Positions 1 to 5,032 of a stretch of DNA of 11,180 bases are shown piece by piece (position 1 is the first letter of the stretch; each line of letters opens with the position of its first letter). The DNA is from DAOUEG01 sp964589285 (GTDB lineage Bacteria > Chloroflexota > Dehalococcoidia > Dehalococcoidales > RBG-16-60-22), in the NCBI GenBank assembly GCA_964589285.1, contig CAZPSP010000086.1, positions 1-11,180 on the forward strand, given 5' to 3'. The notes beneath the pieces were generated by a model. It was not told where the DNA came from and searched no databases. It was given only the letters and a program-made list of their open reading frames with translations. A program made the translations under genes and the position numbers.

Positions 1-8
1 TTCTCCTG

Positions 9-485
9 TTATTGACCGCTGTCTCCGGTCCTTATTGCCAGGACCGCCGCACCGGTATGATGGAGCACGTGGTCTGTCACGCTCCCGAATACCGCCCTTC
101 CGATGACGTTTTTACGCGGATTGGTGATGATAATGAGGTCGATGCTGTTCTCCTCGGCAAAGGCGGTGATCGATTCTCCCGGCGTTCCCCTGATGATGAC
201 GCCCTCCGCGGGAACGCCTTTATCGCGCAGGTCGCGGGCATGATTTTCGAGATAACTCATGGCGGTCAGTTCGCCTTCGTGAATGTCATCGTTTTCGACA
301 TCGACCAGTTCTTCTCTCTCATTCGCGCCGGGACGGAAGGATATCGGCATCGATTCCTGCGGCATATCGATGACATGCGCCAGAATAACACTGCCGCCGG
401 AGCACCGGCCCTGGTCCAAGGCATATTTGACAAGCAACTCTGATTCCTGTGTCAGGTCCATGCAGACGAGTATCCGGGAGAACAT
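9..485 (-). CDS. Universal stress protein (UspA-type), degenerate nucleotide motif
   Basis: A single-domain Usp of 158 residues, near the usual 140-160. The N-terminal strand ILVCMD carries the conserved Asp (D10). The C-terminal part ends in the family block FGSVTDHVLHH followed by the last strand AAVLAIR. In ATP-binding Usps this region reads G-x2-G-x9-G-S/T. Here the GS is present, but the two upstream glycines are replaced (T and R in TNPRK), so ATP binding is doubtful. The start is taken as ATG at 485, because AGAAGG lies 7 bases upstream; a TTG directly before it is less likely. It is expected to be a cytoplasmic homodimer with a stress-protective or signalling role; the ligand is unknown. 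It is transcribed away from the encapsulin cluster. The family call is firm; the function is only general. Confidence 0.9.
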   Translation of the reverse strand: MFSRILVCMDLTQESELLVKYALDQGRCSGGSVILAHVIDMPQESMPISFRPGANEREELVDVENDDIHEGELTAMSYLENHARDLRDKGVPAEGVIIRGTPGESITAFAEENSIDLIIITNPRKNVIGRAVFGSVTDHVLHHTGAAVLAIRTGDSGQ

Positions 486-502
486 CAACAGGCCTTCTCG
501 CT

Positions 503-531
503 TAAATGTCGGTCCGTGTAATCACATTCAA
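503..531 (-). promoter_or_regulatory. Candidate promoter of the universal stress gene
   Basis: Read on the minus strand, TTGAAT (526-531) and CATTTA (503-508) are separated by 17 bases and lie just upstream of the Usp Shine-Dalgarno site. The -35 matches the sigma-70 consensus well but the -10 is poor, so this is a weak call. Confidence 0.35.
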
Positions 532-544
532 ACATACGCTTGAA

Positions 545-800
545 TTGAGATATATCCGTATCCTCACGCAATTCGCAGCCGTATATACCTGAAATCCGTC
601 TGGAAACAGGGAAATGGCGGACCGGGCGCAGGTACGGAGAAATCCCGCCAATGCATGTCAGGGTTAGACAAGGTCTTAAATGAGTATGGTTACGGATAGG
701 AGATAATCGGAGAGCGCCTGATACTTAACAGTAGTATGTTGAATCTCCGGAAAGCTGGAGAATACGGAAAGGCTGAAGGGTCGCGGCAATCTGGTAATCA
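545..800. other. Gene-free stretch upstream of the encapsulin cluster
   Basis: I see no credible coding sequence between the divergent Usp and DUF488 genes. Two adjacent short inverted repeats are present. ATACT/AGTAT occurs at 721-725 and 733-737. CTCCGG/CTGGAG occurs at 745-750 and 755-760 around an AAAG loop, with one G-U pair. Neither is followed by a T run, so they do not look like intrinsic terminators; they could belong to a structured leader of the cluster. No convincing -35/-10 pair and no recognised riboswitch core was found by eye. Confidence 0.4.
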
Positions 801-827
801 GGAGGCCTTGCTATTACGGTAATCCGC

Positions 828-1181
828 ATGATATACCCACGGCGCGCCTACGATATAGAGAGTGATGTGAAGGGGGAAAGGTTCCTGGTAGACCGCGTCT
901 GGCCGCGCGGTCTGAAAAAAGAAGATATCAGGGCCGCCTGGCTGCGTGATGCAGCCCCGAGCGATGAGATACGGCAGCGCTTCCATGCGGACGGTAATTG
1001 GGATGCATTTAAAGACAGCTACTTCCGGGAACTGGACGATCATGCTCCGGCCTGGGCCCCGCTGGTGGAGGCTGCCAGGAAGGGAGATGTCGTACTGTTG
1101 TACGGTTCCCGCGATACCGAGCACAATAACGCTCTGGCATTGAAGGAATATATCGAGAGAAAACTGGAGACAATTCAGTAG
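828..1181 (+). CDS. DUF488 (YeaO-like) family protein
   Basis: A 117-residue protein that matches the YeaO branch of DUF488 along its whole length. It has the RAYD opening, the hallmark LVDRVWPRGLKKEDI (near residues 20-34), the APSDEIRQRFHAD segment, and a C-terminal LLYGSRDTEHNNALAL block. The biochemical function of the family is not established; some members are described as possible nucleic-acid-binding or stress-associated proteins. It is the first gene of the cluster, 34 bases before superoxide reductase, which suggests an oxidative-stress role (inference). The start is odd: the only good ribosome site, GGAGG at 801-805, is 22 bases from this ATG. It is ideally placed 7 bases before an in-frame ATT at 813, which would add five residues. 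ATG 828 gives a better length match to the family and is kept. Confidence 0.85.
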   Translation: MIYPRRAYDIESDVKGERFLVDRVWPRGLKKEDIRAAWLRDAAPSDEIRQRFHADGNWDAFKDSYFRELDDHAPAWAPLVEAARKGDVVLLYGSRDTEHNNALALKEYIERKLETIQ

Positions 1182-1215
1182 CATCAAGCACTAACAACTG
1201 GAAAGGAGAAACAAT

Positions 1216-1617
1216 ATGACCACGGAAACCATAGCAAGACTCTATCAGACGGCGGACTGGAAGACCGAGAAACATGTCCCGGTCATCGAGTGCCCGGACA
1301 CGGTCAAGGCCAACGAGATGTTCTCCGTCAAGGCGACCATCGGCAAGGAGGTCGCCCACCCCAACACCACGGCGCACCACATCGCCTGGGTGAAGCTCTA
1401 TTTTCACCCGGAAGGTGAAAAATTCCCGTATGAGATCGGGTATTTCCAGTTTTCCGCGCACGGGGCTTCGGTGGACGGACCGGACACGAGCACCATTTAC
1501 ACTCATCATGAAGCCATCGCATCCATGAAGACCGGCAAATCAGGTACTCTCTACGCTACGTCCTACTGCAATATACACGGCCTGTGGCAATCTGAAAAAG
1601 CTATCAAGGTATCCTGA
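1216..1617 (+). CDS. Superoxide reductase, class II (neelaredoxin type)
   Basis: A 133-residue single-domain superoxide reductase that reduces superoxide to hydrogen peroxide without making oxygen. The active-site ligands of the square-pyramidal Fe(His)4(Cys) centre are all visible: H20 in EKHVP, H48 and H54 in the HPNTTAHH segment, and C118 and H121 in SYCNIHGLW. The catalytic Glu-Lys pair is E18-K19. There is no N-terminal desulforedoxin domain, so it is the one-iron class and needs an external electron donor, supplied by the rubredoxin encoded 15 bases downstream. A strong GGAAAGGAG precedes the start. The protein is cytoplasmic, with no signal peptide and no encapsulin-targeting tail (it ends KAIKVS). 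The enzyme is typical of anaerobes and microaerophiles. Confidence 0.95.
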   Translation: MTTETIARLYQTADWKTEKHVPVIECPDTVKANEMFSVKATIGKEVAHPNTTAHHIAWVKLYFHPEGEKFPYEIGYFQFSAHGASVDGPDTSTIYTHHEAIASMKTGKSGTLYATSYCNIHGLWQSEKAIKVS

Positions 1618-1632
1618 ACCAGGAGCGAAGAT

Positions 1633-1794
1633 ATGCAGAAGTATGAGTGCGAGGTATGCGGCTATATCTATGACCCGGAGGTTGGGGACCCGGACGGCGG
1701 CATAGCTCCGGGCACGGCGTTCGAGGATATTCCGGACAGCTGGGTCTGTCCGATCTGTTTTGTCCATAAAGACCAGTTCAGGCCCGTATCTTAA
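1633..1794 (+). CDS. Rubredoxin, with Phe in place of the second knuckle glycine
   Basis: A 53-residue rubredoxin that can be numbered like the clostridial protein without gaps. The iron is held by C6, C9, C39 and C42 (CEVCGY and CPICF). The aromatic core residues Y4, Y11, Y13, W37 and F49 and the DPDGG turn are present. It is a one-electron carrier and the expected donor to the superoxide reductase just upstream. It starts 15 bases after that gene, with AGGAG as ribosome site, and ends 15 bases before the ferritin-like gene. The second knuckle is unusual: most rubredoxins have CPxCG, but here residue 43 is Phe (CPICFVHK). That glycine normally adopts a backbone conformation unfavourable for other residues and lies beside the cluster, so the redox potential or partner surface may be altered. 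Confidence 0.95.
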   Translation: MQKYECEVCGYIYDPEVGDPDGGIAPGTAFEDIPDSWVCPICFVHKDQFRPVS

Positions 1795-1809
1795 TGAAGG
1801 AGGACAAGT

Positions 1810-2175
1810 ATGCCTGAATTCGTAAAGCCGTTCAGCGGCATGGCGCCGGAACGAAAAATGACCCTGCAGGAATTGGTCCGTGCCATCCGGCTCAATATCG
1901 CGGCGGAACATGAAGCCACCCACCTGTACATGGCGCACGCCGATGCCACCGATCATCCCCTGGCGAAGAAAGTGCTGATCGATATCGCCAATGAAGAACG
2001 GGTACACGTCGGTGAATTCAACCGGTTGCTGGAAATCCTGACGGGAGATGAAGCCAAATGGCTCGCCGAAGGGGCCGAAGAAGTCAATGCCATGGCGGCC
2101 GGTGAGGAAGAAGAAGCCGAACCTGAAGAAGAAGGCGCTCCGGAGCCGCCGTCGATCGGGTCATTGAAAGAATAG
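1810..2175 (+). CDS. Encapsulated ferritin-like protein (EncFtn-type cargo)
   Basis: A 121-residue two-helix 'half ferritin', the class that must oligomerise to build di-iron ferroxidase sites and is packaged inside encapsulin shells. Helix 1 (about residues 18-46) carries E33 and E35 in AAEHEAT. Helix 2 (about 50-77) carries the ExxH pair E63/H66 in NEERVH. Together these are the expected iron ligands. A third short helix is followed by a very acidic, Pro-rich linker (about 98-114). The last residues, PSIGSLKE, match the cargo-loading peptide pattern (hydrophobic-x-GSL) that docks on the inner shell wall. Its ribosome site GAAGGAGG is the best in the cluster, fitting high expression. It lies 12 bases before the encapsulin gene. 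Assignment as shell cargo is strong; iron oxidation activity is inferred from the residues. Confidence 0.93.
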   Translation: MPEFVKPFSGMAPERKMTLQELVRAIRLNIAAEHEATHLYMAHADATDHPLAKKVLIDIANEERVHVGEFNRLLEILTGDEAKWLAEGAEEVNAMAAGEEEEAEPEEEGAPEPPSIGSLKE

Positions 2176-2187
2176 AGGGAGGGAAAT

Positions 2188-2979
2188 ATGCCGAACAAAT
2201 ACCTTTCCAGAGACGATGCACCGCTCGAACCGGCAATGTGGGACCTGCTCGATAAGGTCATGGTGGAAGCCGCCAGGGGCCGGTTGTCCGGCCGGCGTCT
2301 GCTGGCTCTCGAAGGCCCGTTCGGCCTCGGACTGAAGGCTGTGCCGCTCAGCGATCCCGAAGCCGGGTCTGAACCGGTTACCGGCCAGGTCCTGCCGCTG
2401 GCGCTCATCAGCACAAGTTTCACCCTGGCAAAACGTGACGTTGCCTCCTTTGAGAGTAACGGCCTGCTCATCGATACCGGTCCCGTCGCCGCGGCGGCGC
2501 TGGAATGCGCCCGCCAGGAAGACGATATCATCTTCAATGGTATCCAGAAAAAAGCCGGCCTGCTGAACACCAAGGGACATGGTGTCCTGAAACTGTCCGC
2601 GTGGAGTGAGGTGGGAACGGCCGCGAATGATATCATTAATGCCATCGATGTCCTCGACAGGGCCGGATTTTACGGGCCGTACGCGCTGGCCCTGGCGCCC
2701 GCCCGTTATAACCAGTTGCTGCGCCGGTATCACAACGGCAACATGAGCGAACTGGAACACATGAAGACGATGGTCACCGAGGGTGTTGTCAAAGCCCCGG
2801 CTCTCACCGGCGGCGGCGTACTGGTAGCTTCCGGGCGGCAATTTGCTTCAATTATCCTCGGGCAGGACATGATGGTGGGGTTCATCGGCCCGGCCGGAGA
2901 GCGCCTGGAGTTCACCATTTCCGAGAGCCTGACACCGTACATACGGCAACCGGAAGCCGTCTGCATTCTCAACGAGTAA
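2188..2979 (+). CDS. enc: Encapsulin shell protein, family 1 (HK97-fold nanocompartment)
   Basis: A 263-residue protein, the same length as the Thermotoga maritima encapsulin (about 264), which forms a 60-subunit T=1 shell. Family segments in order: N-terminal LSRDDAPLEPAMWDLLD (the helix region that binds cargo peptides); RRLLALEGPFGLGLKAVPL; the E-loop region; DDIIFNG in the spine helix; GPYALALAPARY; a loop near GVVKAPALTGGGVLVASG; and the C-terminal ILGQDMMVGFIGPAGERLEF and IRQPEAVCIL strands. It encloses the ferritin-like protein encoded immediately upstream and probably stores mineralised iron. The Trp reported to bind flavin in the T. maritima shell appears replaced (LAKRDVAS segment), so flavin binding is not expected. 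The ribosome site is GGGAGGG. A strong hairpin follows the stop. No phage structural genes surround it, which argues against a phage capsid. Confidence 0.95.
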   Translation: MPNKYLSRDDAPLEPAMWDLLDKVMVEAARGRLSGRRLLALEGPFGLGLKAVPLSDPEAGSEPVTGQVLPLALISTSFTLAKRDVASFESNGLLIDTGPVAAAALECARQEDDIIFNGIQKKAGLLNTKGHGVLKLSAWSEVGTAANDIINAIDVLDRAGFYGPYALALAPARYNQLLRRYHNGNMSELEHMKTMVTEGVVKAPALTGGGVLVASGRQFASIILGQDMMVGFIGPAGERLEFTISESLTPYIRQPEAVCILNE

Positions 2980-2990
2980 CCGAGGCGCGA

Positions 2991-3031
2991 GCCTGCCGGG
3001 TATCCTGTGCAGAGTACCCGGCGGGCTTGTT
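2991..3031 (+). terminator. Intrinsic terminator of the encapsulin cluster
   Basis: A 12-base-pair stem (2991-3002 with 3015-3026, one G-U pair) encloses a 12-base loop and lies 11 bases after the encapsulin stop. It is followed by a short, interrupted T stretch (TTGTT). The stem is very GC-rich, so it should stop transcription even with the weak T tract, or act as a 3' stabiliser. Confidence 0.75.
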
Positions 3032-3130
3032 CACATATCCATTTTTAAAACCTCAGATGTGATTGACGCTTCATACAGGTAAGTCATAAAAGAATTGCGG
3101 AAATAAGCTAACCACGCGAAACGATTATTA

Positions 3131-3862
3131 TCATCTCCCCTGCTCCAGCCGCGTGGCCAGCCGGACCGGCAGACCGGCTGCCATAATCCCGTCCTGAGTG
3201 GCCTTGATGTCGTACTCAACGCGCTGGAGGCGGAACATGCAGGCCTCGGTGTCATAAACACCGTAAGAAGCCCGTGGGTCGCCGTCACGAGGTTGACCGA
3301 CAGACCCCGGATTGACGATCATCCGCTTATCACCCAGCATTAGTCCCACACCCGGCTGAAGACCGATGGGCTTGACTACTTCATCATCGTTGCGGAAAGC
3401 CACCGGAATATGGGAGTGACCAACCAGGCAATACTTGAAGGGGTAGAGATCGAAGTTTTTTTCCGCGATGCCGGCGGATATCAGGTACTCCAGCAGCGGG
3501 TCGACGGGACTGCCGTGTACGAGGAGGAAATCCTCATAGTTTAACGTCAGGGGAAGCCGCGCCAGGTAGTCCTTCTGGGCCGGAGTCAATTGTCCGGCCG
3601 TCCATTGCAGCGCCTCCGCCGCGGCCGGATTAAAGTAGGCTGTATCCAGCTTACCGATGGCCGCTCGGTCATGGTTACCGGCGATGACGACGTTACTCAG
3701 GGACTTCACGATCTCAATGCAGCCGCCGGGCTCCGGCCCGTACCCGACGATGTCTCCCAGGCACCATACCATGTCGATACCGCCGTGCTCCCGGGCATCC
3801 TCCCGCACTGCTTGCAGCGCCGCCAGGTTACCGTGGATATCCGCTATGATGACTATCCTCAT
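3131..3862 (-). CDS. Calcineurin-like metallophosphoesterase (YfcE/DUF-type phosphodiesterase)
   Basis: A 243-residue two-metal phosphoesterase with every family motif. They are D8 and H10 in ADIHGN, D37 in GDIVGYGPEP, N63 and H64 in GNHD, H116 in VHGS, and H149 and H151 in GHSHIP. The NPGSVGQPRDGDPRASY block typical of the PF12850/COG0639 subgroup is also present. The substrate cannot be read from the sequence; relatives hydrolyse phosphodiesters or dinucleoside polyphosphates. It is cytoplasmic, with no signal peptide. ATG 3862 is chosen over an in-frame GTG at 3871, because a likely promoter would start transcription between the two and no Shine-Dalgarno site is visible. It stands alone, convergent with the encapsulin cluster. 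Confidence 0.92.
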   Translation of the reverse strand: MRIVIIADIHGNLAALQAVREDAREHGGIDMVWCLGDIVGYGPEPGGCIEIVKSLSNVVIAGNHDRAAIGKLDTAYFNPAAAEALQWTAGQLTPAQKDYLARLPLTLNYEDFLLVHGSPVDPLLEYLISAGIAEKNFDLYPFKYCLVGHSHIPVAFRNDDEVVKPIGLQPGVGLMLGDKRMIVNPGSVGQPRDGDPRASYGVYDTEACMFRLQRVEYDIKATQDGIMAAGLPVRLATRLEQGR

Positions 3863-3872
3863 ATTGTTCACT

Positions 3873-3901
3873 AATATAACAAGATTTTTATGTAATTACC
3901 A
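3873..3901 (-). promoter_or_regulatory. Candidate extended -10 promoter of the metallophosphoesterase gene
   Basis: On the minus strand, TGTTATATT (3873-3881) is an extended -10 element. A weak -35 (TGGTAA, 3896-3901) lies 17 bases upstream. The predicted start, near 3866, falls about four bases before ATG 3862, which leaves no room for a Shine-Dalgarno site. Confidence 0.5.
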
Positions 3902-3971
3902 GCATCTCCGGCTAACTTTTCCTTTCTCCCTCCGTTATACAAGGCAAGAAGACATAACAACGGGGGACAAC

Positions 3972-4211
3972 ATGGCAGACAGATCACTTTCAATATCGCT
4001 TATCGTAATCTTCGGGTTTTCCGGCCTGGCGCTGTTGCTAGGTTCCCTGATATTGCCGGGCTTGCAGGAAGACCGTCTTACCGCCTGGATCGCCGGGGGC
4101 ATCGGCATCGGGTTTGCCTCCATCCGCTGGTTCATGATGCGTCACGAAAACCAGCGAGAAGAGGCAGTACCGGTAGAAAGAAATTCACGAGAAGAAAGCC
4201 GACAGGTATAA
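3972..4211 (+). CDS. Small two-helix membrane protein, function unknown
   Basis: A 79-residue protein. A short N-terminus leads into a hydrophobic helix (about residues 8-30), a short charged loop QEDR, and a second hydrophobic helix (about 36-56). A highly charged, probably cytoplasmic tail rich in Arg and Glu follows. I do not recognise a family. A G-rich ribosome site (GGGGGA) precedes the ATG. Its stop overlaps the start of the next gene in TAATG, so the two are likely translationally coupled, and it heads the lipoprotein-serpin group. A role at the membrane in the same process is inferred only from position. Confidence 0.75.
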   Translation: MADRSLSISLIVIFGFSGLALLLGSLILPGLQEDRLTAWIAGGIGIGFASIRWFMMRHENQREEAVPVERNSREESRQV

Positions 4212-5023
4212 TGACGACGAAAATACTACTGACAATTCTGGCATTCACAGGTTTGGTTTTTACTGGAGGCTGCTATTTACAGACTGTAGATGCAGGAACT
4301 ACTCTAACGGCAACACAAACGACAGAACCAACCACTACAGCGCCGACGGTCGACGAATCAACGACACCTGCCGATGAAACCATCAATCTGTCCGAGGAAG
4401 AGGCCCGGCAGCAGGCGCATGACTTCATTACCAATTCGCCGACGTTCACCTTCGACGGCATGCCGGAGACGCTGGAACTCGTCGATACGCTTATCCTGAG
4501 ATGCGTGGGGTGTTACACTTTCGTATATGAGTTCGATTGCCGCCACGGCGGCTACGGCGACCGCTCCGGCCAGATTGTTAACCAAACCGTCACGCATCAC
4601 CGCGCAGTGATCGATTTCCGCCGCGGCGAACTCACCGGCGCGGTGCTGGACGAGGTCTGGGACATGCGGGTGCAGATGATGATCGCCACCGAGGAACAAA
4701 GCCTGGAACTGGCCCGTGAGTACCTTGAAAACAGCCCGACATTCACTTTCGACGGCATCGATGGCAGCATTAGTTATGTGGAAACACGGGAACTTCTTGG
4801 GTTTTACACCTGGGGCTTCGTATTTGAGTTCGATTGTGGCAACGCCGGCTACGGCGACCGCTCCGGCCAAATGGTTGCTACCGTTATAACTCACCACACC
4901 GCCGAGATCATAGTGACTGGAGGCGAGGTAAGCCACGGCGTCATAGACGGCGCGTGGGACATGGAAACCCAGCAATCTATTCCGGACAGTCCGCCGAATG
5001 TCTCTACCGCTACAGCGCCGTAA
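4211..5023 (+). CDS. Lipoprotein with two tandem NSPTFxFDG / GYGDRSGQ repeats
   Basis: A 270-residue secreted protein. Residues 1-21 form a lipoprotein signal ending FTGGC (C21 is the lipidated Cys; Thr at -3 is atypical). A Thr/Pro-rich spacer follows to about residue 58. The rest is two copies of one domain, residues 62-152 and 161-251, exactly 99 residues apart without gaps and about 46% identical (42 of 91). Both contain NSPTFTFDG, EFDC, GYGDRSGQ, THH and WDM. Repeat 1 has a CxxC pair (C98, C101) that repeat 2 lacks; both keep the Cys of EFDC. I do not know a named family or function. The ATG overlaps the preceding stop and the serpin begins 9 bases downstream, so an extracytoplasmic function linked to that inhibitor is likely. 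Confidence 0.85.
   Translation: MTTKILLTILAFTGLVFTGGCYLQTVDAGTTLTATQTTEPTTTAPTVDESTTPADETINLSEEEARQQAHDFITNSPTFTFDGMPETLELVDTLILRCVGCYTFVYEFDCRHGGYGDRSGQIVNQTVTHHRAVIDFRRGELTGAVLDEVWDMRVQMMIATEEQSLELAREYLENSPTFTFDGIDGSISYVETRELLGFYTWGFVFEFDCGNAGYGDRSGQMVATVITHHTAEIIVTGGEVSHGVIDGAWDMETQQSIPDSPPNVSTATAP
4394..4963 (+). repeat. Tandem internal domain duplication (297-bp period)
   Basis: Bases 4394-4666 and 4691-4963 encode the two copies of the repeat domain in the lipoprotein. The most conserved block, coding for GYGDRSGQ (4550-4573 and 4847-4870), differs at one base of 24. This points to a fairly recent duplication or strong constraint, while the rest has diverged. Confidence 0.85.
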
Positions 5024-5032
5024 AGTACAGGA

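Noticed and set aside
12..443. Plus-strand frame opposite the universal stress gene
   Set aside because: The minus-strand Usp is a clear family match; the plus frame has none.
760..812. Cobalamin-type riboswitch suggested by AATCAGGAGGCC near the DUF488 ribosome site
   Set aside because: The B12-box core and the other conserved paired elements are missing, and the resemblance is explained by a GGAGG ribosome site.
1953..2645. Second long minus-strand frame across the ferritin-like and encapsulin genes
   Set aside because: Ser/Ala-rich low-complexity translation typical of an antisense shadow; it overlaps two well-supported genes.
2161..2841. Long open frame on the minus strand opposite the encapsulin gene (226 codons)
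   Set aside because: It lies wholly antisense to a clear encapsulin, has no recognisable motifs or ribosome site, and is explained by the GC-rich codon pattern of the plus-strand gene.
2188..2979. Possibility that the HK97-fold protein is a prophage capsid
   Set aside because: No portal, terminase, protease or tail genes are present. The adjacent cargo with a targeting peptide and the 263-residue length fit a family 1 encapsulin.
3028..3130. Possible small gene or element between the encapsulin terminator and the metallophosphoesterase stop
   Set aside because: About 100 AT-richer bases with no reading frame preceded by a ribosome site and no clear repeat.
3930..3971. TATACA (3936-3941) as a promoter for the small membrane protein gene
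   Set aside because: No acceptable -35 and no extended -10, so support is too weak to annotate.
4358..4975. Minus-strand frame of 205 codons opposite the repeat lipoprotein
   Set aside because: It mirrors the tandem repeat of the plus-strand gene and has no independent coding signal.
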